From Meconema thalassinum (taxonomy: Eukaryota > Arthropoda > Insecta > Orthoptera > Tettigoniidae): a stretch of DNA of 64,000 nt. Shown piece after piece: positions 19,853 to 31,828 of the stretch. Position 1 is the stretch's first letter; the number at the start of each line of letters is the position of its first letter. The position numbers were made by a program, and so were the translations under genes. The stretch spans positions 228,743,556 through 228,807,555 of the forward strand of contig OX336398.1 of the NCBI GenBank assembly GCA_946902985.2, in the 5' to 3' direction. The notes beneath the pieces were generated by a model. The model searched no databases, was not told the origin of the DNA, and saw only the letters and a list, made by a program, of their open reading frames with translations.

Positions 19853-20610
19853 ACCATCACTAGTTATCACACACCCTTTTACACGGGGCTACAGGGATTC
19901 GATGTCACAATGCCCCTACAATAAGCAACAACAACTGATTACAAAATCGGCAAGACACGACTGCCAAAATAAACCCTTACCCGTGGTTATATGCCTGCAT
20001 TGGAGTCGTGCTACATACAGTAGCTGCAGCAATACCCGCAAACAGAAACGTGTTGATCAAGCCTTATATTTACAATATTTTGTCATGTTGTCAAAGGAGA
20101 ATGTACAGATATCCAAAGATAAATAGAGTTTATCGACGAATTCTGGAAGCATGTTCTAATTGGGGGATTTGATCAAACGCCAAAATATCTGTTTGTGATG
20201 CACGCTTGTCTTGATGTAGGGGAAAGCTAGTTTATAACAGTGGGAGTGAGGCCAGGAAATTGAAAGCAAACTGTTGCCGACAGCTACTGCGGAATATCAG
20301 TCATCTCAAAGCTTGCTATTGCACAAATCACCAAGCCACCCCCTCCCCACCCACGCAGTCAACCATGCATACATTTACGATTGGTTCGTTAAAGTCTATT
20401 CACGTAGCTCCGAGCGGATTAGAGCATTGGCTTCAGGCTGCATTATTAAAAATTATTTACTCTTCATTTGCTTTGATAGAATATATGCAAAGTAAAATAA
20501 AAAAATAAAAAGATTAATGTTTCGGAAAAAGTGACAAATGAAAATGAAGATTCGCGTTTGAGAGGATTGTTAAAAACACTGAACAGATGAATATTTCGTT
20601 CTCCCATTAT
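19853..20610. other. Unassigned stretch
   Basis: No recognisable gene or repeat; short open frames at 19902-20126 and 20260-20508 carry no motif. Confidence 0.5.
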
Positions 20611-21246
20611 TTAACCCTTGAAAACTGGCGTGAAAATATATAACACGAGGACTCGCGGTGAGTAATTTTGACCCACAGTGTCACTCCTTTTTTGTCGTAG
20701 TCGTACGGATTTCAATTAAGTAATTATACACCTGGTGTCTTCCTATGAAGTATTAACAATATAAAATGAATTTTATTTTCATTTTTCAAATTTAACATTC
20801 AGAAAAATGACAATAATTTTTGTAACAGTATCATTGGCCTTGATAGTGACGGGAATGCAGTCATCTCGATGTTTTGAACAAAGGAGCTGATGACCAGGGT
20901 GTCCCTAGACCCTAAACATGGATCAACAATAAAGCGAGCTATGTGATTGTGCTGCACCAAAATAGGGGGTTTTCCTCCCTTATTTTTAACAGATTGTTCC
21001 GACTAACGTAAGCCAAAAATTGTCACGCGAGGACTGGCGCCATGGGTAAATCTGACCCGACCGTAAATAATATAGAGATAACTGAGTGTTCCGAAATATA
21101 AGGAAATGTTTCTTTTGCAGGTGAAGTTCAAGGCTTGGAAGGAAGGTACAGCAAGTGAGAGGAAATTAGGGCTGTCCAAAACGCAAATATAAAGCATCAT
21201 TTAAGCCTCGGGTCAAAATACACATGGGCCAGTCCTCGCGGGTTAA
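20611..21246. mobile_element. piggyBac-like non-autonomous element, uninterrupted
   Basis: TTAA at 20611-20614 and 21243-21246 flanks CCCTTGAAAACTGGCG at the left and CAGTCCTCGCGGG at the right, imperfect inverted ends of about 20 bp. A second copy of the end text (CGCGAGGACTGGCGCCATGG) lies inward at 21026-21045, giving subterminal repeats. The inside is non-coding. It aligns with both halves of the element at 6377-9099. Confidence 0.85.
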
Positions 21247-21363
21247 GGTAATTTTGGTCGGAGATTGCAGGTTTAATTTTCGATTTTGCATACTCCCTCC
21301 AGAAAAATGGCGGGATAGTATGCTTTTTTGTATCGTATAATAAAAATAGAAACTGGCGGGAGG

Positions 21364-22240
21364 GATGGACGAAGCAAAGATGATTATAGAAAGTAGATTG
21401 GCTCCGGCAAGGAAAGCATTTTTACAAAATAGGAATCTGTTGACATCAAATATACATTTAGGTATTGATAAGTCATTTTTGAAAGCCATTGTCTGGACTG
21501 TTCGTCCAGCAGAAATGAGAAAAATTGAAGCGTTTGAAATGTGGTGTTACAGGATAATGATGAAGATCAGATGGGTAGATAGGGTTACAAAGTAAGAGGT
21601 ATTAAGACGAGTGTGAGAGGAAATATGTTTCTGGTGACTGCTAATGAAGAGAAGAGATAGGTTGGTAGGACACATACTGTACTATGACACCCAGGAATAT
21701 CAAGCTTAGTTATGGAAGGAAGGGTCGAGACAAGAACTGTAGGGGTAGTCCAAGGTTAAAATGCTTGCCACGGTGGAAGAGAGGTTAACGTGTCGGACTA
21801 CAAACCCCAAGCTTGCAGGTTCGCTCCTGGTGACAAAAATCACGGCACGCATGTCATACGTTGTTGGCATGTTAAAGAACCCATTTGAATTCAGTAGGCA
21901 GTGTCCATTATGGCAAAATTAATCTCGGGATTTCCCGCCAACACAATGTTCCTCCATTCTCTACTAGAAAGCGCTATAGTGTCAACGAACTTAGATATCT
22001 AACCACCTTGACTTCCGTAGCATTCCAAGGAATGACAAAATTCGACATGCAAGCTGCCCTCTGGGTGTCGAATAACAAAGCTTGCACCCGGCACCCGAGG
22101 CCATACGATATTCAAATTTTATTAAATGGTTAGAATATGTTAAACAGATTGCCCACGGATGTAGGGCGTGGTAGCTATGTAGAGATGAAACGATTAGCTC
22201 AGAACAGGGATGCAGGGAGGGCTGCATCATACCAGTCAAT
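21364..22240 (+). pseudogene. LINE N2 C-terminal fragment, split by SINE A
   Basis: The first frame reads MDEAKMIIESRLAPARKAFL, then KSFLKAIVW and KIEAFEMWCYRIMMKIRWVD and RVT, the end of the N2 reverse transcriptase where palm and thumb give way to the C-terminal tail. Further text (EVLRRV, LLMKRRDRLVGHI) continues in broken frames to 21762. After the SINE A insertion the tail resumes at 22128 (RLAQNRDAGRAASYQS equivalent) and ends near 22240. Stops and frameshifts make it non-functional. Confidence 0.85.
21763..22127 (+). repeat. SINE A inserted in LINE N2
   Basis: Same family as 1137-1500. The target duplication is GGTTAAAAT (21754-21762) and GGTTAGAAT (22128-22136), one mismatch. The interrupted N2 sequence can be rejoined across it in the intact copy at 61146-61165. 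Confidence 0.9.
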
Positions 22241-22350
22241 AGAGGTCGACAGGAGAGACGGAGAGGAGCCAAGCACAAGTAAGTGGAAGCAATGCCGGAC
22301 TCAGCTGGGGTCCCGTGGTTGCAACCAACCTCCCATTAGATGTGAGCCCC
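22241..22350 (+). repeat. Repeat D fragment
   Basis: Text CGACAGGAGAGACGGAG, AGCACAAGTAAGTGGAAGC and TGGGGTCCCGTGGT matches 25800-25932. Related pieces lie at 3055-3110 (minus) and 42160-42260. The class is unknown. Confidence 0.6.
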
Positions 22351-22640
22351 TCGGGGGTCATTTTGTCAATAAAAAAGGTTCCTTCCGTTAATACAAATGT
22401 TATTCTTGACAGTGCTGCTTTCCCAAGGCCCATAGCAGGACTTACTTTCTCTACTGTTATTAGATCTTTGGGAGTGAGTGAGTTTGTCCCAGATTTTATG
22501 GATCCCATAAGTTACAATTGGCGCAATGGCTGTTTTGAAATAGTACATTATGCAACGAGCCTATAATGCCAATAATTAAGACACCAGAATGTTTATATAA
22601 TAATAATGTTCTTGGTTTTACGTCCCTTTTAACTGGGTTG
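22351..22640. other. Unassigned, with H and F scraps
   Basis: Bases 22543-22600 match the first 55 bases of family H. Bases 22605-22640 match the SINE F tail on the minus strand. The rest is unassigned. Confidence 0.5.
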
Positions 22641-23599
22641 CCTATGCATGGGCGTACTTACTAGAGGCTGTTAACTTTTTTGAAAAATGTTGGTCCCGTT
22701 TCCCAACCTACCGATGAATTTCTATCCAACCTGCTGTTTTGGGCTCCATTGCAGGCCATAAGCTTCATTTCCATCCAACTCTGAAAACTCTGCCATGACG
22801 CGTTACGCGTCCAGACAGGGAGGGTTGGGGGTGCAAAAATTTCGAATTTGGGGGACGGAATGTCAATCATCGATCGGAAGGGGTTGATTTCGTGTCACCA
22901 CTACTTCTAAGGACCTTTACAGCCCTTTCAGCGATTAAGACCTCGTTTCAGCCCTTAAAAAGGGCCTGATTCGAAAAATCATACAAACGGGGGTTGCAGG
23001 GGAAGGGGTGGTGACAAAGGCACAGCTCCTTTTTTGAAACGGTAGGGGAAGACCCCCGCATTCACAGCACTGATAAACATCTCGATTAAAACCTTCCTTA
23101 GGGGTGAATCGAGAGGGGGTGGTTTGGTCCCATGCCAGTTGAGGGTGTTAGGGGGTGTGGACATTGCCGGAGGCCTTAAGAACTTACTGCAATCAGCAAC
23201 TGAGGACGGTGTGCAGGTTTTCGGATGGTTAAACACACCCGGTACCTTCTCAGACGCCCCCAATGGTAGTCCATGTTTAGGGGATGATGAAGGGGGTTGA
23301 AAATGCCCAAACGTCAAATGTAACGATTTCTACGTGTTTGTGGAACCTTTAAGAGCAAGACTCATTCATTTTCGACTGCTTTGGCAACCTGCGACAAGTC
23401 CTGCAGCGTTTTTCGCAAACTTCAATTTGCGGTTTTCGAAAATGGGCTGGTTTTCGGGGTGCTACCCCGAAACTACTCAAGTTGGGGAGTTGTGCTGAAG
23501 CATATGCTTGGTAGGCGTCAGGACAAACGTCATACTGAGATTTCGAGCTTGTAGGTCAACTTTTAAAAATTTGGTGGCCTTTGAAAAAAGTGGTGCTTT
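22641..23599. other. Unassigned G-rich repeat-like stretch
   Basis: G-run-rich text with phrases such as AAAAAGGGCCTGA and GGGGGTTG that resemble, without aligning to, the tandem units at 33.5-40 kb. A 112-codon minus-strand frame (22979-23317) has no motif and is Pro-rich because of C runs. No gene is called. Confidence 0.4.
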
Positions 23600-24799
23600 A
23601 ATTTTTTGAGCAGTATATATTATTCGTAAAACATCGGAGTTCAGACCCCAAGAAGGTCTACAAGCAATCGCAAGACCTTGTAAAAGCTTGCTTGATTTCA
23701 ATTTTAATCTATTTAAATGTGCTCTGAATGTCAGGTGTTTGTCAAGCACAACGTCCAAATAAAGAAGTTGATCATCTGATGTTATTCGGTGGCCATTCAT
23801 AATGATTTTGGGTTTTTCCACTTTTCTTCTCCTTGTGACGAACATGGCTCTAGTCTTAGAAGGATTGAATTGAAGTTTGTTTACAGAACCCCATAGAGAC
23901 AAGGTGTGTAAAGCAGAGTTTGTTATATAATTCAAATTCTGCACATTATCTGATTCAGTTTGGAGAAGAGCATCATCAGCATAAGCAATAACATTACACC
24001 CTGTCGGAAGAGGTAATTGTAGGAGTTCATCATACAAAATGTTCCAAAAACCAGGGCTGCATGCTGATCCTTGAGGGCATCCCTCATTAATACATCTTGT
24101 AGAAATTGCAGTTCCGATCCGAAGTTTCACTTTTCGATGGCTAAAGTAGGCTTGTATTAAACTGTGCAAATTCTTTGGGCAATGTTTTCCTTTTAACTGT
24201 GATAAAATTTTAGGCCACCAAGCATTATTGAAAGCGCCTGAAATATCCAAAGATACCAATACGGCCACCTTTTTCATTGAGAATATGTTGCGAATCCAAT
24301 CAACCACATATAGTACAGCATGTTCGGTTGATTTTTGGGGCGTGAAACCATACTGCTTTTCACTTAAATGGCCATGACGATACATGTGATACATAACGCG
24401 ATCAATTATTAGTTTCTCGAAAATTTTCCCTAGTATTGGCAGGAGGCAAATAGGTCTGACTGATTTAACAGTACATATTGTTAAGGAACTGTCCTTTGGA
24501 ATTACTTTAACTATTGCTATTTTCCAGGAGGTAGGAAAGAAATGCAGGGCAAGGCATTTGTTAAAAAGTGCAACAAAAAAGCGAGGAAAACATAGGTGTA
24601 CGTTCTTAATTATGTTAGCAGATATGCCATCCCATCCGGGAGCTTTCTTGTCATCTTGTAAGAAGATGATTCGTTCTACCTCTTGATCTGTGAAGGGTAC
24701 GTCATCTGCAGTGTCAGGTGGGAGTTGAGAATATATCCTAATCGCTCTTTGTGATTCTGTGTCATTACTTTCATCAGGAAAGAATCCGTTACGCATCAT
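23600..24799 (-). pseudogene. R1-like LINE reverse transcriptase, truncated
   Basis: A 440-codon open frame runs from 24799 to 23477; about 400 residues are reverse transcriptase. Motifs in order: KAPGWDGIS (52-60), IPKDSS (100-105), RPICLLPILGKIFEKL (115-130), the catalytic Asp in LVSLDISGAFNNAW (181-194), GCPQGSACSPGFWNILYDEL (240-259), the catalytic YADD (273-276) and FNPSKTRAM. The YADD and GCPQGS boxes suit the R1 clade. The endonuclease and the thumb/C-terminal region are missing, and the last ~40 residues come from unrelated sequence, so the copy is truncated at both ends although the frame is still open. It would have copied RNA into DNA at a nicked target. Confidence 0.88.
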
Positions 24800-24816
24800 A
24801 TGCGACTACTGTAAGG

Positions 24817-24841
24817 CTCTTTTTTTTTTTTTTTTTTTTTG
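24817..24841. repeat. Poly-T (poly-A on minus strand)
   Basis: About 23 consecutive T just upstream of the reverse transcriptase fragment on its strand. It may be the poly-A tail of a separate minus-strand retrocopy that ends there. Confidence 0.9.
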
Positions 24842-25225
24842 AACGATTAATATTTTAGAAGTAGTTTTGAGAACAAACTTCTTTTATGGTAAAATAGTTC
24901 GTGTACTGTAAGTCTTGCATTTCTATTCATATTATTTTTTGCGCTGAGGAAGGTCACAAAGTGGTACAATAAAAAGTACAAATTAATATTGGCTTAAGGT
25001 TTTTATTCTTCAGAACTTATTATACTTCGTCAATAAGAAACAGGGATAACATGCTCATTTCCATGTCACATTATGTGATAACACGTCCTGCCGAAAGAAA
25101 TTATTTCAACCGGCAAACGAAGACTGTATATGCGAATTGTGCAACGAAAATTGCAGAAGATATAATGCCCAAAATTGCAAGGAAAGGAATGCGTCAATTA
25201 CAGAGCTAGGATTAGACAATTTTAA
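24842..25225. other. Unassigned stretch
   Basis: A Cys-rich plus-strand frame at about 25085-25225 (CICELCNENCRRYNAQNC) is the only notable point. It is short and matches no family I can name. Confidence 0.4.
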
Positions 25226-25932
25226 TAGATGATGATCATGATGATATAGGTTATCGGCCCCTAATGGTTTGGGTGATAGTCAAAGATGAGATGAGAATGA
25301 AAACTATAACTAATACTAACTACAGACTTACAAACTAGAAGAACAAATGGTAAACAAATATAGGATAAGGCAAATAAAGGACAGGAAGAAAAGAAATGCA
25401 CTCAACCCTTGAAGAATGAGGGTGAAGAGACTTAGAAGGAAGGAGAGCCGTGAAAGGCAGAAGGAAAGGGGAAGAGAACAGGTCCCACCCCAAAGTCGGT
25501 GGAAAAAGGGGAAAGACGGACCCAGCTTGGGATCGCCAACTCCAGAACTCACCAGCCGCGAGCCTCTGAGGGTGTTGCAATATCCAGGGTGCACCAGAAG
25601 TGCTGAGGCTACAAACACCCTGTCTCTCTGAGGGCCTTGAGCAGAAGGCAGGAGATAACATGAAAGGAAAAGGAAGGCTGAACCCTCGTAGAAGGAGGGT
25701 ATCAGTAAAGATGAGACAAGGGCCAATAAGGGCAGGAAAGGAAGAGACTCCCTAGGCCTCGGATACACTAATACCTTCGGTGTCGGAAGAGAACAAGAGT
25801 TGACCAAGAGAGATCGACAGGAAAGAAGACGGAGGGGAGCCCAGCACAAGTAAGTGCAAGCAATGCTGGACTCTGCTGGGGTCCCGTGGTCGCCAACCCA
25901 CGTCCCACTAGATGTGAGCCCCTGGGGGACAT
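25226..25932 (+). repeat. Repeat D, longest copy
   Basis: The 3' half (25800-25932) matches 22241-22350 and 42160-42260. A purine-rich 5' part gives a spurious 226-codon frame on the other strand. No tRNA-like promoter or terminal repeats are visible, so the class is open. Confidence 0.5.
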
Positions 25933-26205
25933 GAGATTTGTGCTGGACAAAACGGGAACAGACACGTTTTTCTCCGGGTACTCCGGTTTTCCCTGTTAAA
26001 AATTTCATTTCATTCCAACAACGCTCTCCACGATCATTTCATTTCATCTGTCATTCATTTAATAATTGCCCCAGGGGAGTGTGACAGGCTTCGACAGCCG
26101 GCACAGTTCCTATCTTCGCCGCTAGATGGGGGCTTCATTCATTCCATTCCCTGACCCGGTCGGTCGACTGAAAGCAGGCTGTGGATTTTCATTTTTCATC
26201 TTTGT
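25933..26205 (+). repeat. SINE C, 5'-truncated
   Basis: Matches 45535-45782 from GAGATTTGTGCTGGACAAAA through CTCCGGGTACTCCGGTTTTC and CGCCGCTAGATGGGGGCTTC to GCTGTGGATTTTCATTTT. The tRNA-like head is missing. Confidence 0.8.
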
Positions 26206-27006
26206 ATTAATGCATATTATGCGCTTTAATAAATTAATAATATGGCGCAAAAATACAAATTTAAATTTTTGGAACAATTCGGCCATTTCTAAGCCCGATT
26301 CGTTGGCTCCACCAATAGAATAATGACCATCCGCCACTGTACTCTCTTACTCTCTCCGAATGCTGCAAAAAGCTTATCTCGGCTCCTCCAAGTTGAACTT
26401 AATAGTTCACATACCGAGTTGTTATGCAAGCCCGGACTTTGGCCTCCTACACAAATTACTCACGATTGTGCGAAATCTGTACAAGGAATAGTAATTTGCG
26501 TCTGGCCAAGGCCTGTCTTCTCTCGGTTCGCTTCTTGCATATAAATGAAAGCGCTCAACTTAAGTGGAATGTTTAATTACCAGGAGAAAATCTCGTAGAA
26601 CAAGAGTGATGTGGTGAGCTGAGTTATGAATTGTGGAACCACGAGAATTATATTATCGTGCAGCCTAAGATAAACGACTGGCATTTTGCAAGTCAGGGAA
26701 ATTGTTTCTCCTCTACCATTGCTTGACGTCACGAGTGTACCTGGAAACCAAAAAATACTTCTCCGTTTACTTCAAGCCCCGATCTAATCACCAGTGTTAC
26801 GTTGACTGCCTGCTAATCATAGGCTATTCTTCTATGCAATGATCATGGATCATGTTTCTGCTTTTACAGGCCGATAACCTAGATGTTAGGCCCCTTAAAA
26901 CAACAATTATCATCATCATCATCATCTGCTTTTACATAACGCTAGAAGTTTAGTGACATCATTAATTATCCATTCCGTGCAGAAATCAGTGTATCTGTAT
27001 GTTATC
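26206..27006. other. Unassigned, with a LINE/SINE-type 3' tail
   Basis: Bases 26868-26928 read GCCGATAACCTAGATGTTAG, GCCCCTT and then (ATC)n, a 3' tail type seen at the ends of insect retroposons. The rest is unassigned. Confidence 0.45.
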
Positions 27007-27102
27007 GCCTGTTGTGCCCAAGAATAGAGGATTTAACCCTGGCTCATTCAGTTGGTATGGGACGTAAAACCAATATTATTATTATTATTATTATAATTAG
27101 TC

Positions 27103-27140
<38 letters not shown>
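27007..27140 (+). repeat. SINE F remnant and (ATT)n
   Basis: TGTTGTGCCCAAGAATAG, a box B-like GGATTTAACCCTGGC and GGGACGTAAAACCAAT match SINE F with an internal loss, followed by interrupted (ATT)n to 27140. Confidence 0.6.
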
Positions 27141-28020
27141 CACACTCAAGTACATCATAAATTCCTTATGTTCGACCATGCCGAAATATAAATATTATTA
27201 TGCCAGAAAACAGCATCTTAAACAGGCTCTTTATTGTTCAGGTTTCAAAATGTATTTGCGATGCAAAATTCAAAATACAGTACAGAAACTGAATCCTTGA
27301 AAATACATCCTCTTCTCCTCCATTCTTAGTATTGAGCCGAGTGTCTCGCTACGGTCTCCTTCCATCGCTTCATCGGACGTCCTACGAGCTATTGTTGGCT
27401 GTGTGGTATCTCCTCCTTGGAAATACAAATTACAAAATTATGATTTATCTTAGAAAATATTGAACAATTTCAATTATGTTTGCTTGCAAACCATTGATTT
27501 GAAAAATGTTAACTGAATTGAAATGTTCTTCGCTGGAAATATTAGGTAACCTCAGAAATATTGTAAAATACGATTTTTTATTTTGTAATTTCAAGAATTC
27601 AGTTATTGTATTTTGAATTTGGTTAGTTAATTAGGGACAGAACAGTGAGGTCATCTGGCCCTATTTTGAATTTTGGAATCACAAATAGATTTCGGGAGTA
27701 TTTTCCCCAACTCTGCACTCCGAGTGCTTGGGGCTAAATTACCAGAATGCTTGGGCGAATATAAGAGGGGAGGTGGGAGCTTGGGTTTCATACTCCCCCA
27801 GAAATGTTGTCAATAATATTATTTGATTAATAATATATTTGTATGTTTATGAATATTTGTTTATGATTTAAAACATTAAAAACCAATATACTTATCACGT
27901 ACTATCGCTACTATGGCAACGTTGCAAACAGAGGTAAGAGTAGCGCGATGTAAATAGTGTGTAACAACATAACCTCTCATTACTCTTCGCTCTTAAGAAC
28001 AGCAACAAAACATGTGAAAG
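27141..28020. other. Unassigned A/T-rich stretch
   Basis: No recognisable feature before the hAT remnant; it may be the decayed body of that element. Confidence 0.45.
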
Positions 28021-28024
28021 AGGA

Positions 28025-28259
28025 TATATTCACTAACTCGTATACCCTTATCAAACTTTTGGCACTTTTTTCTGTCTCTGTAGCTACCACCGAACAAAGT
28101 TTTCCGTGTGTGAGTAGTTTGAAAATAATGAAATTCTACTTTTGAAAACAGATTCAATGATCTATCATTGTTATCTATTCACTGACGCATACTATACACT
28201 GACGAAGTATTAAACCAATTTGGCAATGCTTCAAGAAACCTTGATATTATATTATAGTG
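28025..28259 (+). pseudogene. hAT transposase C-terminal remnant
   Basis: The frame reads LIKLLALFSVSVATTEQSFP and CVSSLKI, the conserved ALFSVSVA-ERSFS-LK segment of the hAT C-terminal dimerisation domain. After a frameshift at about 28142, another frame gives NRFNDLSLLSIH, a stop, then DEVLNQFGNASRNLDIIL and a terminal TAG at 28257-28259, again the expected order. The RNase H-like catalytic part is gone. A CAGGGGCGTATATAG end-like sequence on the minus strand at 28570-28584 could be the element's right terminus. Confidence 0.75.
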
Positions 28260-28833
28260 TAAGTTGTAAATCAAAACAGTTAGTTAGTTAGCTACTGAGG
28301 TATTAATTAGTGCAACTGCAAGGTCATGTGCCCCGAATCAAAGCAGTAATATTCATATAATCTATCTAAATACTTATAAAGTGTGCAAGATTATTGTATT
28401 AAAAATTGTAACATAACATTTAGTTAGTTGTGTTTGACGATGACCAAACATAAAACATCACAACAAAAAGTGATGCCAGATAGCCTTAATACTCATCATT
28501 TTTCACCAAATTAGACCCCATTTTCTTAGGCGGCTATTCCAAATCCCCCCCCCCCCTGAAATCTAACTCTATATACGCCCCTGCCACGATGTATAGTGAA
28601 ACAACAACAACAATAATGTCCAATGAATATTGCCTACTATTAATAGAACAATCTAATTTGCTGTCAAAACTCATAAATATTGGGGCCATAAAAGCGAATG
28701 TCGACGCACATCCACGTAATGGTTGTACATACAATCGGTTATAATTTCATTACATAGTGCACACATGAGAGCCAGTCAGGTGAGACGAGCCCTGGCGGGG
28801 CGTGAAATGTGTCTCGCTGTTCGACACAATACG
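28260..28833. other. Unassigned stretch
   Basis: A C-run at 28547-28556 and a possible hAT end at 28584. Otherwise nothing is recognised. Confidence 0.45.
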
Positions 28834-29760
28834 GTGTTGTTTCATTTGAGGGGTATTTAGCCCCGTGTGTTATTGTGTGAGAAAAGGGTTACCACAGGTG
28901 TCCACTCTCAGCCCATAGGTCTATAGGAAACATGTTGTGGTTACATTTGAGGGGTATTTAGCCCCGTGTGTTATTGTGTGAGGGAAGGGTTATCCCAGGG
29001 GTCTACTCTCAGCCCATAGGTCGATAGGAATCATGTTGTTGTAGTTGTTTCATTTTAGGGGTATTTAGCCCCGTGTGTTATTGTGTGAGAGGAGGGTTAC
29101 CCCAGGGGACTACTCTCAGCCCATAGGTCGACAGGAAACATGTTGTTGTTACATTTGAGGGGTATTTAGCCCCGTGTGTTATGGGGTGAGAGGAGGGTCA
29201 CCCCAGGGGACTTCTCTCAGCCCATAGGTCGACAGGAAACATGTTGTTGTTACATTTGAGGGGTATTTAGCCCCGTGTGTTATTGTGTGAGAGGAGGGTT
29301 ACCCCAGGGGACTACTCTCAGCCCACAGGTCGACAGGAAACATGTTGTTGTTACATTTGATGGGTATTTAGCCCCGTGTGTTATTGTGTGAGGGAAGGGT
29401 TATCCCAGGGGTCTACTCTCAGCCCATAGGTCGATAGGAATCATGTTGTTGTAGTTGTTTCATTTTAGGGGTATTTAGCCCCGTGTGTTATTGTGTGAGA
29501 GGAGGGTTACCCCAGGGGACTACTCTCAGCCCATAGGTCGACAGGAAACATGTTGTTGTTACATTTGAGGGGTATTTAGCCCCGTGTGTTATTGTGTGAG
29601 AGGAGGGTTACCCCAGGGGTCTACTCTCAGCCCAAAGGTCGACAGGAACATGTTGTTGTTACATTTGAAGGGTGTTTAGCCCCGTGTGTTATTGAGTGAG
29701 AAAGGGGTTACCCCAGGGAAGCACTCTCGGCCCATTGGTCGATAGGAATCATGTTGTTGT
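28834..29760 (+). repeat. ~101-bp minisatellite, nine copies
   Basis: The unit marker GGGGTATTTAGCCCC begins at 28850, 28951, 29058, 29159, 29260, 29361, 29468, 29569 and 29669, so spacings are 100-101 bp, twice 107 bp. The 107-bp variants carry TTGTAGTTGTTTCATTTTAG, and two neighbouring units including this variant are duplicated as a block (about 28951-29160 and 29361-29570). Each unit holds the imperfect palindrome GGGGTATTTAGCCCC. Confidence 0.95.
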
Positions 29761-30489
29761 TGTTGTTGATGATGTTGTTGTCTTATGAGGTTCAGTGCAC
29801 CCCGTTCCAGGCCTCAAAACTAGAGCTGGTAATTAGCGATATTCAGTTAATCGATTATCTGAACACTTTGAATTTAATCGATTGACCATTCATTCGATTA
29901 ATCGACTAACCGAAGAATCGATTAATTGATTAGTAGATACGAGATAAGAAAATACGTTTAAATGAGAGGTCATCGCTTAAGTTGAGTTACGCTTATTTTC
30001 GGAATGATGTAGAGAAATCTGTAACAGTTACGTTTTGCCTAGATATACAAATTGCCCTTCCTTGTTTATGCTAACAATAACCAAATAAGAGTCAGTGACA
30101 GTGGAAGGACAAATATCATTCACATTGGGAAGGGTTTCGAAAAAAGTAAACTAAGCGTTTTCAGCAAAGACTTTGAATTTTTGTTGAATGTTTACAATTA
30201 TTTAGGTCAGCGACATTTTTGTTTCACTTTGTTTATGTCTAGTTTTCACAAAGAAGGTACATTATTTAGAAATATATGTTACAATATTATATTTTAATTA
30301 ATTATTTTTTTCTTCTATTAGAGCGTACCGGTAATTGTTATTATTAGTATTACTATTATTATTATTATTGTTATTATTATTATTAATAATAATAATATTT
30401 AGCGTATAATGCTATACAGACAATCAAATATTTAGTAAAAATGAGACTAAATGCCAATATTTAAATTTTCCAAACGTACAACTGTTTAG
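29761..30489. other. Unassigned A/T-rich stretch
   Basis: Bases 29830-29940 contain ATCGATT-type blocks (CATTCGATTAATCGACTAAC) that recur in inverted orientation at about 32520-32610. The two might be ends of one element enclosing 29.8-32.6 kb, but no target duplication is clear. Confidence 0.4.
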
Positions 30490-31168
30490 GAGCTGGCTTC
30501 ATTTAGCTCTTCCAGAGAACCAGAGGAATCACGAAATGGTCAGTCTTGCACAACATGATGGACTGTTTCGACTACTTCGCTGCAGTCGCAGAGAGGAGAA
30601 TCTTGCCATCCCCATTTGTAAAGAGTACTGGCAGCTCTTCCAGCCCCACAACGTATACGATTAAGTTTTCACCATGTGGCGCGAGGTAGGTTGAAACCCG
30701 CCGGTATTCGAGTTGGGTTGTCAATTCTTAGGAAGCCTCGTTTGGGTGACGATGTCCATTTTCCTTTCCATGTAGCCACAGGATCGAGTATATCAGATGC
30801 CAGGTTTAAAGCGGTTCTCCCTGCAGGTTGACGAGACTTAAGTCTGGGTGTGACACACAGCTGGATGACATTGCGAATAGGGAGAGCTTCATTATTCAGC
30901 ATTCTAGACCATAATCGAGCAAGAGCTTTTTGTCTTCTTAGATGAGGTGGTGTGATGTTGCTTAATACCGGGAGTCATTGGATGAGGGTTGGCAGAAGCG
31001 TGCCGGATACGATTCGCATGGTTTATCGAAGTTGAACGTCCACCAAGTAAGTAAGGGAACTTTTTATCCATATGCCAGAACAGTACTCAGCTGTTGAGTA
31101 TAGCAAGGCCAATGCTGTCGTTCCCCAGGAAGTTCCTGTTAACCGTTATAGGAGGTTATTACGGGATT

Positions 31169-31595
31169 GCGGCTTAGATGGTGTAGTTGGTAGGATGTTT
31201 AACTGCTGTGCCCAAGATCGCGCTTTCAAACCCGGCGAAATTCGTCGGATTCTTTAAGAGCGTTAAAGTCCTTCGAAGGGGAAGTAAAGCCGGCGGTCCC
31301 ATGTCATAGATTTATGGCATGTAAACGATCCTTCCACTATCCAAACTTGTGTGAAGCTTAATTTCTATGTAGGATTTCGTTGTAACGCTCTATCATAGTT
31401 CCAAAGTTCACCACTAGGTGTCAGTGACGTCTGTTAGCGAATGTTGGTACTACTTGAAATTGAACGGAACTTGTAGCTCACCCCATGGGCGACCGCATTG
31501 AAACAGTTACAGCCTCTGGCGAGTCGAACATGTCCTCGGACGCTGCCGGCACTAAAAGCCATGTACAAAATAGAAAATATATAAATAAATAAATA

Positions 31596-31626
<31 letters not shown>

Positions 31627-31636
31627 AAATGAATAA
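31169..31636 (+). repeat. SINE B inserted in LINE N1
   Basis: Head GGTGTAGTTGGTAGGATG, box B-like TTTCAAACCCGGC, tail of TAAA/TCAA repeats (31580-31636). The target duplication is ATTACGGGATT (31158-31168) and ATTGCGGGATT (31637-31647). Confidence 0.9.
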
Positions 31637-31828
31637 ATTGCGGGATTTCAATTTAGCAGCTGTTTTCTGAAGGTGGTGTTAGTAGTGTAACTCCCAGGTA
31701 CTTTGGTGTGCTGTTCTGCTGCAGTATATGATCTCTAAATGTTATTCTTGGATGGTAGTTCGCGTATTTGTTGCTCAGATGGAACGTTTCAACTTCCGTC
31801 TTCAGTGGGTTCGGTTTAAGCCTGGCGG

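Noticed and set aside
22979..23317. 112-codon Pro-rich minus-strand frame
   Set aside because: Produced by C runs on this strand; no domain recognised.
24940..24985. Penelope/hammerhead-like string starting GCTGAGGAAGGTCAC
   Set aside because: The GAAA part of the core is missing and helix I cannot form.
25085..25225. Cys-rich peptide that might be a zinc finger
   Set aside because: Spacing of the Cys residues fits no finger I know, and the frame is short without start or homologue.
25328..26008. 226-codon minus-strand frame
   Set aside because: Lies across repeat D and SINE C; no known domain, composition follows purine-rich repeat text.
28834..29760. CRISPR array
   Set aside because: The whole 101-bp unit repeats without unique spacers, and the window is eukaryotic.
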